Below the pieces are notes generated by a model. That model ran no database searches. It was not told the DNA's origin and worked only from the letters and a program-made list of their open reading frames with translations. A stretch of 64,000 bases of DNA from contig NZ_FNEN01000001.1 in NCBI RefSeq assembly GCF_900100185.1, positions 124,001 to 188,000 on the forward strand, read 5' to 3'. Of the stretch, positions 37,296 to 45,758 are shown piece by piece; the first letter of the stretch is position 1, and the number at the start of each line of letters is the position of its first letter. Source of the DNA: Natribacillus halophilus (GTDB lineage: Bacteria > Bacillota > Bacilli > Bacillales > Marinococcaceae). The position numbers were made by a program, and so were the translations under genes.

Positions 37296-37656
37296 CAGCA
37301 CTTAAATCTGTGCGAAGCTGTACCGCGTCTTCCCTGAAAATATGCCGAATCGTCTCGGGGCGTGCCTCGGTATTTACGGTCATCATGATGCGGATGCAGC
37401 GCGGCAAACTGTCCGGCACCGGAATCTCCCGGGCGCACATAACCGGGACATACGTCCAATCCCCCGGCAACATGCGCGTCGCTTTCGCGGGAAAGGCGGC
37501 ATCGATATCGTCGGTCACGGTAAACCAAATATGGACGACCTGAGCGGGGTCAACCTCGTTTTTTTCAGTCATTTCCGTCAATAATTCTTTCGTCCGCTCC
37601 CGTATATGTTCGGCTTCATTGCGATCAACGGTCGTCGCTCCGCGAATGCCTCTCAT
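37276..37656 (-). CDS. aroH: Chorismate mutase, AroH type
   Basis: Monofunctional trimeric chorismate mutase of 126 residues making prephenate. It starts M-R-G-I-R-G-A-T-T-V, the family N terminus, and has C-I-R-x-M and the catalytic arginine region. It overlaps aroB by four bases (ATGA). SD AAGGAGATGG. Confidence 0.95.
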   Translation of the reverse strand: MRGIRGATTVDRNEAEHIRERTKELLTEMTEKNEVDPAQVVHIWFTVTDDIDAAFPAKATRMLPGDWTYVPVMCAREIPVPDSLPRCIRIMMTVNTEARPETIRHIFREDAVQLRTDLSAVDKTSR

Positions 37657-38732
37657 GTGAACTCCATCTCCTTCTTGAACGATTCCAGCAACGATAATAA
37701 TTCTTCATCGGATATCGTAACGATGATCGGTTGTTGAGCCTCGGCAAGTATGACATAACGGATCGTCCCGGACCGTGTTTTCTTGTCTTTTTTCATTCCC
37801 TGCAAGATGCGGGTCGGGTCCATTTGCCGTAGCGGCTTAAAAGAATATCCGAATGTACGCAGCCACTGCAATTCTTCCAGTGGTTCAGGTCCGGCGTAAC
37901 CAAGTTGGCGGCCGACGTACATGGCAAACACCATGCCGTTGACGACTGCTTCCCCATGTGTCAGCACGCCGTAACCGGCTGTCTTTTCCAATGCGTGCGC
38001 GAGTGTATGGCCAAAATTCAAATGGGCGCGGATGCCGTGCTCGCGTTCATCCTCGTTGACGATGTCTTTTTTAACCTCGATCGAAGCGGCGAGGAGTTGG
38101 TCGCTGATCGTAAAAGGACCGGTTTGCCTGACCTCTTCAAGCACACGGGAATCGGCGATATACCCGTGCTTGATCACCTCCCCAAACCCGCACAACCATT
38201 CCTCCGCAGGTAAACTGTCAAGCATATCAACATCGTAAAGGACGGCGTCGGGTTGGTGAAAGGCCCCGATCATATTCTTGCCGTCCGGATGGTTAATCCC
38301 CGTTTTCCCTCCGACGCTGCTGTCATGGGCGAGCAAGGTTGTCGGCATTTGAATAAAGGAAATACCGCGCATATATGTGGCCGCCGCGAATCCGGCCAAA
38401 TCACCCATCACGCCACCTCCAAGGGCTACGATGGCGCTGTCACGATCAAGACCGGCACGAAGACAGGCGCTCGTAGCCTGTTCATATCCCGAAAACGATT
38501 TTGAGCCTTCGCCGGCGGGTAGGACATACGTATCGACCGGCAACTGCTCGGCGTAGGCCGCGTATACTTCGTCTAAATACAAAGAAGCCACACGCTCATC
38601 GGTTAGGATCAACAGACGATTGCTGCCCCGGGCCCAGTCTGTCGGTAAATAAGCGTACGGCTTCTTCCGCAGACGGCTCCCGATGGTAATGGTGTAAGAA
38701 CGGGAAGGGGCCGTTACGTCAACGGTTTGCAT
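37653..38732 (-). CDS. aroB: 3-dehydroquinate synthase
   Basis: NAD- and metal-dependent second step of the shikimate pathway. The 359-residue protein has G-G-G-V-M-G-D-L-A-G-F, P-T-T-L-L-A-H-D-S-S-V-G-G-K and G-H-T-L-A-H-A. It shares one base with the aroC stop (TAATG). SD GAGGAA. Confidence 0.96.
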   Translation of the reverse strand: MQTVDVTAPSRSYTITIGSRLRKKPYAYLPTDWARGSNRLLILTDERVASLYLDEVYAAYAEQLPVDTYVLPAGEGSKSFSGYEQATSACLRAGLDRDSAIVALGGGVMGDLAGFAAATYMRGISFIQMPTTLLAHDSSVGGKTGINHPDGKNMIGAFHQPDAVLYDVDMLDSLPAEEWLCGFGEVIKHGYIADSRVLEEVRQTGPFTISDQLLAASIEVKKDIVNEDEREHGIRAHLNFGHTLAHALEKTAGYGVLTHGEAVVNGMVFAMYVGRQLGYAGPEPLEELQWLRTFGYSFKPLRQMDPTRILQGMKKDKKTRSGTIRYVILAEAQQPIIVTISDEELLSLLESFKKEMEFT

Positions 38733-39904
38733 TAAAAGTTCCTCGCTTCCGCACGATGGTGCGCAATCGCTTCCTGAATACGATCGAAACGGTCATGGCC
38801 GAACATATCCACGATGGCGTCCGCAAGTTCAAACGCGATCACATTTTCACAGACGACGGCGGCCGCCGGAACCGCACAACTGTCTGAACGCTCGATGGAA
38901 GCGGAGAACGCCTCTTTCGACTCAATATCCACGCTTTGCAGCGGTTTATACAGGGTGGGAATCGGCTTCATAACCCCGTTGATCTTGAGAGGCATACCGT
39001 TGGTCATCCCGCCTTCAAAGCCGCCGAGACGATTGCTTTTCCGGTGGTATCCCTGTTCTTCATCCCAGGCGATTTCATCATGAACCTGGCTGCCGGGAAG
39101 GTTCGCAGCCTCAAAGCCGATGCCCACCTCGACCCCTTTAAAGGCATTGATGCTCATCACCGCTCCCGCCAGCTTTCCATCCAGCTTGCGATCATAATGA
39201 ACATGACTGCCGAGACCGATCGGAACCCCTTCGACGACGACCTGCACGATGCCGCCGATGGAATCGCCGTTCTTTTTCGCTTCATCGATGGCTACTTTCA
39301 TCTTTTCGCCGGCCGCCGAATCCACACAACGGACATCGGAGGCCTCCGCCCGTTCGATTAAATCGTGCACATTTTCGTAGTCGGCTTCCGCTTCTACCCC
39401 GCCGATATTGAGCACGTGAACACCGACGGTAATGTCGAGCGATTTTAACAGTTTTTTTGCCACGCTCCCGGCCGCTACCCGCATCGTCGTCTCCCGGGCC
39501 GACGACCGTTCGAGCACATTGCGCATGTCGCGATGATTGTACTTGATCGCACCGTTCAAATCGGCGTGCCCGGGACGCGGGCGGGAGATGGTCTTGTTTC
39601 GGACTTGTTTTTCATCTTCGGCGTGGAGGGCATCGATGCCCATCACCTTTGCCCAGTGCACAAAATCATCATTCGTCACCGTGAGCGCAATGGGCGCCCC
39701 CGTCGTTTTTCCGTGGCGAACGCCGCTCATAATCTCGACGAGATCTTTCTCGATTTTCATGCGTCGGCCGCGGCCATATCCGCCTTGCCGACGTTTTAAT
39801 TCATCATTGATATCCGTTTGTGACAGCGTAAGATGGGCGGGCACCCCTTCGATAATCGTCGTTAGCCCGGGACCATGAGATTCACCAGCTGTTAGAAAGC
39901 GCAT
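38732..39904 (-). CDS. aroC: Chorismate synthase
   Basis: FMN-dependent last step to chorismate (aroF in older Bacillus naming). The 390-residue protein begins [12 protein letters not shown] and carries the R-G-R-R-M and R-P-G-H-A-D motifs of the family. The ATG at 39904 follows GGGGGAA. It heads the aroC-aroB-aroH part of the supraoperon and is preceded by a long palindrome. Confidence 0.96.
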   Translation of the reverse strand: MRFLTAGESHGPGLTTIIEGVPAHLTLSQTDINDELKRRQGGYGRGRRMKIEKDLVEIMSGVRHGKTTGAPIALTVTNDDFVHWAKVMGIDALHAEDEKQVRNKTISRPRPGHADLNGAIKYNHRDMRNVLERSSARETTMRVAAGSVAKKLLKSLDITVGVHVLNIGGVEAEADYENVHDLIERAEASDVRCVDSAAGEKMKVAIDEAKKNGDSIGGIVQVVVEGVPIGLGSHVHYDRKLDGKLAGAVMSINAFKGVEVGIGFEAANLPGSQVHDEIAWDEEQGYHRKSNRLGGFEGGMTNGMPLKINGVMKPIPTLYKPLQSVDIESKEAFSASIERSDSCAVPAAAVVCENVIAFELADAIVDMFGHDRFDRIQEAIAHHRAEARNF

Positions 39905-39939
39905 GTTGTTCCCCCTGTCTATAGGCGCGTTACTTTTGT

Positions 39940-40032
39940 ATGAAAACAACCATTATTGGAGCAGCGCAAACCAATCAGTATAACCAACATATGTCACGAT
40001 TATACTTTTTGCGCTAAATCAGTTGTTTTCAT
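39940..40032. repeat. Nested 93-bp interrupted palindrome upstream of aroC
   Basis: Three inverted pairs are nested: ATGAAAACAAC (39940-39950) with GTTGTTTTCAT (40022-40032); AGCGCAAA (39963-39970) with TTTGCGCT (40008-40015); GTATAA with TTATAC around the centre CATATG (39989-39994). No gene is inside. It could be a small non-autonomous element, a structured leader or a symmetrical promoter/operator; TATAAT-like boxes occur on both strands near its centre. Confidence 0.8.
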
Positions 40033-40041
40033 GATAGATGG

Positions 40042-40062
40042 TGGCGGTATGCTCAGCCGCCA
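40042..40062. repeat. GC-rich hairpin downstream of cheR
   Basis: TGGCGG (40042-40047) and CCGCCA (40057-40062) form a 6-bp stem with a 9-base loop between the palindrome and repeat copy C. No clear U-run follows on either strand. Confidence 0.5.
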
Positions 40063-40068
40063 TGATGG

Positions 40069-40130
40069 TTTCTTATCATGCATAAGTGCAACTAAGGCTT
40101 TCGCCAGGCTTGGCGATAAGCCAAGTTTTC
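40069..40130 (-). repeat. Dispersed multi-hairpin repeat, copy C, 3'-truncated
   Basis: Minus-strand copy with CTTGGC-TTAT-CGCCAAG, TGGCGAAAGCC and TTAGTTGCACTTATGCA, ending after GATAAGAAA so that the last hairpin is lost. It lies between cheR and aroC. Confidence 0.85.
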
Positions 40131-40164
40131 TTTAGTGCTTTTATGCAGTAAATTTTATCATAAG

Positions 40165-40962
40165 TCACCACAATCGTGAAGATGAATGCCTTTTACGATA
40201 AAAAAAGTTGCCGACATGTTCAAATCCGTAGGTTTCCGGCGAAAAAAGTTGCTCCGTGCTGCCGACGAATAAAAAACCGCCGCTCTTAAGCGACTGGTTT
40301 AAACGATGATAAATCTGTTCCTTCGCCGCATTGGTAAAATAAATCAGGGCGTTTCGGCAAATGATCAGATCTTGCTCACGAGGGTAAGGATCCGCCAACA
40401 AATTATGTCGTTTGAAGCGGATCGTATCCCTGAACATCGGTTTGACCCGATAGTGATTCCCTTCTTCGTCGAAACAGCGTTTGCGCTCGGCAGGAACGAC
40501 TTCGCGTACCGATTTCTCTTGATAGCGACCGGCTTTCGCCCTCTGCAAAGCTTCTCTATCAATATCTGTCGCCAAAATGGAGACGTCCGTAAGCGCTCGA
40601 TATTTACTCGTGATCATCGCAGCCGTGTACGCTTCTTCACCCGATGAACAAGCGGCGGACCACAATTGCAGCTTTCCCCGCGTTTCCAATAACTGCGGAA
40701 GGATGTCAAATTCGAAGCGTTCCCACCGCTTTTTGTTTCGATAAAACTCCGAAACGTTGATCGTCATTTTATCAAAAAACGCTTGCCAGAGGGCGGGATC
40801 GTTTTGCAAGCCCCTTTGAAAAAAGGAGCGAAAAGAATAAAAATGGTGCTGTTTATAGAGCGTTTCCAGTCGTCGCTTCATTTGCCGCTCTTTATAAGCG
40901 GATAAATCAATGCCTGTTTGTCGCAAGATCGCGGTTTTGAAAAAACTGTAATCATCCTGCAT
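40165..40962 (-). CDS. cheR: CheR chemotaxis methyltransferase
   Basis: SAM-dependent glutamate O-methyltransferase acting on chemoreceptors. It has 265 residues: an N-terminal helical domain (about 1-75) and a Rossmann methyltransferase domain with L-W-S-A-A-C-S-S-G-E-E-A-Y-T, D-I-D and N-A-L-I-Y-F. The ATG at 40962 follows AGGGTGG. It lies 15 bases after ndk, as in B. subtilis. Confidence 0.93.
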   Translation of the reverse strand: MQDDYSFFKTAILRQTGIDLSAYKERQMKRRLETLYKQHHFYSFRSFFQRGLQNDPALWQAFFDKMTINVSEFYRNKKRWERFEFDILPQLLETRGKLQLWSAACSSGEEAYTAAMITSKYRALTDVSILATDIDREALQRAKAGRYQEKSVREVVPAERKRCFDEEGNHYRVKPMFRDTIRFKRHNLLADPYPREQDLIICRNALIYFTNAAKEQIYHRLNQSLKSGGFLFVGSTEQLFSPETYGFEHVGNFFYRKRHSSSRLW

Positions 40963-40977
40963 GAGCACCACCCTGCT

Positions 40978-41373
40978 CTAGAAGAATAAAGCGATTTCCC
41001 GTTCGGCGCTTTCCGGAGAGTCAGATCCGTGGATGATATTTTCGCCGACATCCGTCGCATAGTCACCGCGGATCGAGCCCGGGGCGGCCTCTTTTGGATT
41101 CGTTGGCCCCATCATGGTACGGGCATTTTCAACCACATTTTCGCCTTCCCAAACCATGGCGAAGACTTGTCCGGACGTAATAAATTGAACGAGGTCTCCG
41201 AAAAAAGGTTTATCGCGATGTTCACCATAGTGTTCTTCCGCCAAGTCACGGGGAATGGTCATCACTTTTGCATCCCGCAATGTATACCCGCGTCTTTCAA
41301 ACCGGGAAACGATGTCTCCGATTAACTGTTTCCTGACACCATCCGGCTTAACCATGACAAATGTTTGTTCCAT
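40978..41373 (-). CDS. ndk: Nucleoside diphosphate kinase
   Basis: Balances nucleoside triphosphates by a phosphohistidine mechanism. The catalytic histidine is H115 in N-I-I-H-G-S-D-S; the 131-residue length and [11 protein letters not shown] are standard. Confidence 0.96.
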   Translation of the reverse strand: MEQTFVMVKPDGVRKQLIGDIVSRFERRGYTLRDAKVMTIPRDLAEEHYGEHRDKPFFGDLVQFITSGQVFAMVWEGENVVENARTMMGPTNPKEAAPGSIRGDYATDVGENIIHGSDSPESAEREIALFF

Positions 41374-41417
41374 CCTGTTCCACTCCTCTTTCGTCAGTTG
41401 TAGCTGTCCACGAGCTT

Positions 41418-41446
41418 AGTATACCATCTCTTTCTCTGTTTGTGAA
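41418..41446 (-). promoter_or_regulatory. Sigma-A-type promoter of ndk-cheR
   Basis: On the minus strand TTCACA (41446-41441) and TATACT (41423-41418) are 17 bases apart, about 45 bases before ndk. Confidence 0.65.
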
Positions 41447-41536
41447 AATACCCGCCGGGACTGTTCTCAAGTAAGCGTGGGCACGGACATCTATGATATG
41501 GTGGCAGAGGATGGAAAATGCCAGCGAGGTGACAAC

Positions 41537-42114
41537 ATGAGCAGCCGTTTAACGAGTAAGGCAGCTAATTTTATATCCGCTCATTTGGGCTTTTTTGACG
41601 ATCATCCTATTCATACTGTCTCCGGACATGGATCAATTGGTCAGTGAAGAAGGCCAGGTTGAAGTCCCTCCGGATTACCCAACGGAACAATTTGAACAAT
41701 TGATCGGCGAGCATGACGGTTTTGTCGGTGAAGAAGTGATCATCGCCTACTACGACGAAGAAGGCGTTTCCCGGCAACAGGCGAATGAAATCGAACGGCA
41801 GTTGTCATCGCTGCAGGAAGATCTTATCGCGTTGTGCGTGCTCTTTCGTTCGCTTATCATGCCGCTTTATGTCTTGTTTTCACTGGTAGCCACCTACTTT
41901 GGAACCGCTGCGCTTAACGAGTTGATCTTCACGAATTTAATCGGGTGCCTCGGGCGTGCTCACCCTTCTACAGATCAGTACGCTTGTCGTCCTCGGCTTA
42001 CTCTTTTACTCGTTCGTTTTACTGCCTCTTTTCGTTCCGGCGGTGGCAACGCTTCTAGGTCCATCTGGTGGCCGTTATAAAAAGACTAGCACGGCCACGC
42101 ATTTGGGATATTAA
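41537..42114 (+). pseudogene. Decayed MMPL/RND-family transporter
   Basis: Remnant of an MMPL-type (YdfJ-like) membrane exporter, normally about 700 residues or more. ATG at 41537 (SD GAGGTGA) gives 18 codons, then the frame is lost at the T6 run 41591-41596; the next frame gives L-T-I-I-L-F-I-L-S and a fragment of the outer domain. It then jumps directly into a late membrane segment (V-L-F-R-S-L-I-M-P-L-Y), so an internal part is missing. After about 41950 the frame changes again, and the true C terminus reads L-L-F-Y-S-F-V-L-L-P-L-F-V-P-A in another frame to the stop at 42112-42114. At least two frameshifts and a large internal deletion make function impossible. The plus orientation within a minus-strand block suggests an insertion relative to B. 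subtilis. Confidence 0.82.
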
Positions 42115-42120
42115 GTCGAG

Positions 42121-42380
42121 GTTGGCGACCTAACCGCTTTCGCATTCCCACGTTAGGGCACCATCATACTCCGTTGACGACCTAACCGCTTCCGCATTCC
42201 CACGTTAGGGCACCATCATACTCCGTTGACGACCTAACCGCTTCCGCCGATCCCACGTTAGGGCGCCGTCCTACTCCGTTGACGACCTAACCGCTTACAC
42301 AATCCCACGTTAGGGGTACCATCCTTCTCCGTTGACGACCTAACCGCTTTCGCGATCCCACGTTAGGGCGCCATCATCCA
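42121..42380. repeat. Five-copy tandem repeat, 52-53 bp unit, hairpin in each copy
   Basis: Units start at 42121, 42173, 42225, 42278 and 42331 (lengths 52, 52, 53, 53 and a partial last one). Each opens with GTTGACGACCTAACCGCTT, carries a variable 8-10-base centre and then CCCACGTTAGGG, so that CCTAAC and GTTAGG form a 6-bp stem. This fills the gap between the MMPL remnant and hepT; no open reading frame of note is present. Confidence 0.93.
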
Positions 42381-42420
42381 GTGACGGCGAAAAAGCCTGC
42401 CCACCGCTCTGCCCCAGTAC

Positions 42421-42455
42421 AAAAAGATCGAGCATGAAGGGTTTCCCTCATGCTC
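42421..42455 (-). terminator. Terminator of the folE-to-hepT operon
   Basis: GAGCATG (42430-42436) pairs with CATGCTC (42449-42455), extended by AGGG/CCCT; on the minus strand GATCTTTTTG follows. It lies directly after the hepT stop. Confidence 0.8.
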
Positions 42456-42456
42456 A

Positions 42457-43428
42457 TTAATGGTCGCGTTCGCCAATATAGTTGGCAATTTCAAATAGAG
42501 AGCGGCGCGCAGGAATATCCGGTAACGTCTCCAGCGTTTGATACGCTTTGTTTAAATAACGATTATTAATCGCTCGGGCGTATTCAACTCCACCGCTTTC
42601 CTTGATTTGTTCCAGTAAATGCGCCATTTTTTCCCGGGAGGGCAGACTTTCGGCAAAGGTCTGGAGCAGCTCCGTTTTCAGTGCGGAATCTTTTTCCATG
42701 GCATAAATGACAGGGAGAGTGATATTCCCCTGTAACAAATCGCCACCGGCCGGTTTTCCGAGCGCTTCTTCCGAGCTTGTAAAATCCAGAATATCATCGG
42801 TGATCTGAAAAGCCAGTCCGACGTAATAGCCAAATTGATAAAGCCCCTTCTGCACCTGTGGGGATACACCGGCCACCTGGGCGCCCATTTTACAACTGCC
42901 CGCGATTAAAACCGCCGTTTTACGCCTGATTCTTCGCAAGTACGTTCTGATGTTCTGCTCCCATTCATATTGTAAACGAATTTGTTCGATTTCACCGACG
43001 GCCATTTCATGCATCACCCACGCCATCGTTTCGTGAATGCCGACTTCCTCAAAGTTGGCGACACGGGCAATCGCTTTCCCGAACATATAATCGCCCGTGT
43101 ACATGGCGACGCGATTGTCCCATTTTGCCTTAACGGTTAATTTGCCGCGACGCAAATCCGAGTTATCGATGACATCGTCATGAACGAGGGATGCCATATG
43201 GACGAACTCCAGCGCCACACCGATGTGTTTAAGCGCTTGCGTATCATAGTTTCCGAATTTGGCACTCAATAATGTAAAAACAGGCCGAATGCGTTTTCCG
43301 CCTGCCTGAAGCAACTGCAACGTCGCTTCCTGAAGAACGGGATGGGCTTTGGAAACCGCTTGTTCCATCTCTTTTTCGATGCGATGTATATCACCGCGTA
43401 AATACATGTAGTGGTCGATTAGTTTCAT
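42457..43428 (-). CDS. hepT: Heptaprenyl diphosphate synthase component II
   Basis: Trans-prenyltransferase subunit that, with HepS, makes the C35 tail of menaquinone-7. The 323-residue protein has both aspartate-rich motifs, D-D-V-I-D (84-88) and D-D-I-L-D in the second half, and G-G-K-R-I-R-P. The ATG at 43428 follows GAAGGAG. In B. subtilis hepT directly follows menH (menG); here three genes lie between them. Confidence 0.94.
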   Translation of the reverse strand: MKLIDHYMYLRGDIHRIEKEMEQAVSKAHPVLQEATLQLLQAGGKRIRPVFTLLSAKFGNYDTQALKHIGVALEFVHMASLVHDDVIDNSDLRRGKLTVKAKWDNRVAMYTGDYMFGKAIARVANFEEVGIHETMAWVMHEMAVGEIEQIRLQYEWEQNIRTYLRRIRRKTAVLIAGSCKMGAQVAGVSPQVQKGLYQFGYYVGLAFQITDDILDFTSSEEALGKPAGGDLLQGNITLPVIYAMEKDSALKTELLQTFAESLPSREKMAHLLEQIKESGGVEYARAINNRYLNKAYQTLETLPDIPARRSLFEIANYIGERDH

Positions 43429-43442
43429 GACCGGTGGCTCCT

Positions 43443-44300
43443 TCAATGTATGGAGTGAATGCCCATGCCAATATCCCAAACACTTAGACGATCGACATGA
43501 TTCGGCAAGTACCCTTCTTCATGGGCCAATCGGTAAAAATGAAGAAGGCCGCGTTGTTCAACACGTGTAAATTGATGTTGCAATGTCTTAAAATAGTCTT
43601 GCCAAAAAGGAATGTTTCCGCCGTGATCAGCCACAACGGCGTGGGCCAGCTCTTCATATCCGTCCGCACGTGCGCGCTCCTCGCTCTTTTTCCAATCATC
43701 ATGAAGCGCTTGTAAAGCTTGAGGTTCTTCGGCAAGGGATTGCTTTCTCATCGCGAATACGGCGAAAGTCATTGGCATCCTCGTGAAATGATACCATCTT
43801 TCTCCTAAATCATAAACATACATTTGTTCATGTTCGCGCCAATTCGCCTGGATCGCGTCATCCCCGATCAACAGGCAAGCATCATGGTTCTCAAGCATAT
43901 CCTGGTAGACGGGAGCCATCGTGGTATAATCGATGTTTCTGTGACCGTAAAACCGCCTGAGGATAATCTTCAAAAGATGGCTGGACGTCGCTGAGCTATG
44001 CGTAAGTGCAATGCTTTTACCATCCAAATCTTCGATGGGGGCCCTGGAAAACAAGAAAATCGACCCCACCGGCCCATGGGAAGCAACCGCCAAATTGGGC
44101 ATCAGGATCAAATCCTCGTATTGTTTCCCGTAAGCAAACGAAGAAATCGCGCCGACGTCGATCTCCCCGTTGGCCATCGCATCATTCAACCGGGCGGGAA
44201 TACTGGGGATGAAACGGCTGTGGGCGCTTAATGCTTCCCGGTCCATGTAAAAAAAGAAAGGGTGGACATTCGTATACAGGATCTCGCCGACACGTACCAT
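43443..44300 (-). CDS. mqnA: Chorismate dehydratase MqnA (futalosine menaquinone pathway)
   Basis: Protein of 285 residues of the MqnA/MqnD periplasmic-binding-like fold; it most likely converts chorismate to 3-enolpyruvylbenzoate, the first step of the futalosine route. Visible family features are N-V-H-P-F near the N terminus, the D-x-G-A-I-S-S-F segment, S-S-A-T-S-S-H-L-L-K and L-L-I-G-D-D-A. It is closer to MqnA than to MqnD because of the S-S-x-T-S motif and its starting pattern V-G-x-I-x-Y-x-N. It starts directly after the UbiX-like stop (TAAATG). MqnB, MqnC, MqnE and MqnD are not in this window. Confidence 0.82.
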   Translation of the reverse strand: MVRVGEILYTNVHPFFFYMDREALSAHSRFIPSIPARLNDAMANGEIDVGAISSFAYGKQYEDLILMPNLAVASHGPVGSIFLFSRAPIEDLDGKSIALTHSSATSSHLLKIILRRFYGHRNIDYTTMAPVYQDMLENHDACLLIGDDAIQANWREHEQMYVYDLGERWYHFTRMPMTFAVFAMRKQSLAEEPQALQALHDDWKKSEERARADGYEELAHAVVADHGGNIPFWQDYFKTLQHQFTRVEQRGLLHFYRLAHEEGYLPNHVDRLSVWDIGMGIHSIH

Positions 44301-44897
44301 TTACTCATCCCCCCAGCGTGTAAAGAGCTGATGATCGACATCGAGGCGATCCAAAATTTTTCCCACGACAAAATCGACGAGATCATCAACGGTTTCGGGT
44401 CTATGATAAAACCCGGGCATCGCCGGTATAATTGTGGCTCCCGCGTCGGCCATCGTTTTCATATTGTGGAGGTGAATGCTGTGCAACGGGGTCTCACGCG
44501 GAACGATTACCAGTTGTCGCCCTTCCTTGAGGGCTACATCCGCGCTGCGTTCCAGCAAACTCCCGGAGTTGCCGTTTGCGATTTTTGATAACGTCCCCAT
44601 GGAGCAAGGCACAACAACCATCCCGTCAGTGCGGTAAGAACCGCTGGCGACAGGAGCCGAAAAATTTTGCAAGCCATGAATATGCAAATCCCCTTCCGGA
44701 AACAAGGTGTGTAAACACGCCTCCTGGTCCGAAGTGTCCAGCTCAAGCTCCTGTTCAAACACTTGCCATGCAGCGCCGGACATGAGGAAATGGACTTTCA
44801 CCCCGCGTTTTAACAAGCCCTGCACGAGTCGAACACCGTAAATCGCACCACTCGCTCCGGTCATGGCCACTGTGTAGATCAGCTGTCTATCTGTCAT
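44301..44897 (-). CDS. UbiX-like flavin prenyltransferase, probably for menaquinone synthesis
   Basis: Makes the prenylated FMN cofactor needed by UbiD-type decarboxylases. The 198-residue protein has G-A-S-G-A-I-Y-G, C-S-M-G-T-L-S-K-I-A and P-R-E-T-P-L, all typical of UbiX/Pad1. It overlaps the UbiA-like gene by four bases (ATGA) and abuts mqnA, so it probably serves the late decarboxylation of prenylated dihydroxynaphthoate. The partner UbiD-like decarboxylase is not in this window. Confidence 0.88.
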   Translation of the reverse strand: MTDRQLIYTVAMTGASGAIYGVRLVQGLLKRGVKVHFLMSGAAWQVFEQELELDTSDQEACLHTLFPEGDLHIHGLQNFSAPVASGSYRTDGMVVVPCSMGTLSKIANGNSGSLLERSADVALKEGRQLVIVPRETPLHSIHLHNMKTMADAGATIIPAMPGFYHRPETVDDLVDFVVGKILDRLDVDHQLFTRWGDE

Positions 44898-45757
44898 ATC
44901 ATAAAATCTCCAATCGTGAACGCGAGCATGACCATGCTCACAATCCCATTCATCGTAAAAAAAGCAACGTTGACATTCGAAAGATCACTCGCGGAGACGA
45001 GTGAATGCTCATAGATCATGATCGCTGCTGATATACAAGCTCCGATGAAATAAATGATGCCTAATTCGGATACGAAAAAAAGCGAAAAAAGCGCGACAAT
45101 GCTCACGACATGACTACTTCTGGCTACTTGCAGGGCGCGTTTAACACCAAAACGGGCAGGTATGGAATACAAGCCGACTTCCTGATCATGATCGGCATCC
45201 TGGCTCGCGTAAATAATATCAAAACCTGCAGTCCAGAACATCACGACAAAAAAGAGCAAAAAGGCTTCCGGATGCAAGCCCCCCGTTGCTGCGACCCATC
45301 CTCCCATAGGCGCGATGGCAATCGTCATCCCGAGAATGAAATGACACAGCCATGTAAACCTCTTCGTATAGGAATAGATAACGAGAAAGAACACCGCCAC
45401 CGGCAGTAAATAAACGGCAAGCATATTCAATTGAAAGGCGGCTGTGAATAATAACACTAATGATACGAAAATAAAGAGGATAATTTCAAGGTAGGAAATA
45501 AGTCCAGCCGGTATCGCCCGCTCAGCGGTGCGGGGATTACGTTTATCAATCTCTGCATCGATCAGACGGTTTAGGCTCATGGCCGCGCTTCTCGCCCCGA
45601 ACATGGCCACCGTCACCCAGATCCATTGCGAAAACGTCGGCCATTGCCCCGTGATTTCAAAGCTTCCGAGAATCATCCCTAAAAAGGCAAACGGCAGCGC
45701 AAAAATCGTATGTTCAAACTTGATCATTTCGAGTATAATTCTGATTTTCCGTATCAC
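44894..45757 (-). CDS. mqnP: UbiA-family prenyltransferase, probable MqnP, GTG start
   Basis: Membrane prenyltransferase of 287 residues with eight or so hydrophobic segments. The first polyprenyl-binding motif is N-R-L-I-D-A-E-I-D and the second D-x-x-Y-A-x-Q-D-x-x-x-D. It is more like UbiA (4-hydroxybenzoate type) than MenA, and with mqnA next to it the acceptor is probably 1,4-dihydroxy-6-naphthoate. The GTG at 45757 lies one base after menG with SD GAGAGGG. Confidence 0.82.
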   Translation of the reverse strand: MIRKIRIILEMIKFEHTIFALPFAFLGMILGSFEITGQWPTFSQWIWVTVAMFGARSAAMSLNRLIDAEIDKRNPRTAERAIPAGLISYLEIILFIFVSLVLLFTAAFQLNMLAVYLLPVAVFFLVIYSYTKRFTWLCHFILGMTIAIAPMGGWVAATGGLHPEAFLLFFVVMFWTAGFDIIYASQDADHDQEVGLYSIPARFGVKRALQVARSSHVVSIVALFSLFFVSELGIIYFIGACISAAIMIYEHSLVSASDLSNVNVAFFTMNGIVSMVMLAFTIGDFMI

Positions 45758-45758
45758 A

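Noticed and set aside
39940-40032. Terminator of cheR
   Set aside because: The palindrome is too long and interrupted and has no following U-run suited to a terminator; treated as a separate element.
41595-42080. 161-residue intact small membrane protein
   Set aside because: It mixes two distant pieces of an MMPL transporter, and its C terminus is out of frame with the true one; it is part of a pseudogene.
42121-42380. Possible CRISPR array
   Set aside because: Units of 52-53 bp are similar over nearly their whole length, with no unique spacers of constant size and no cas genes near. It is a tandem repeat.
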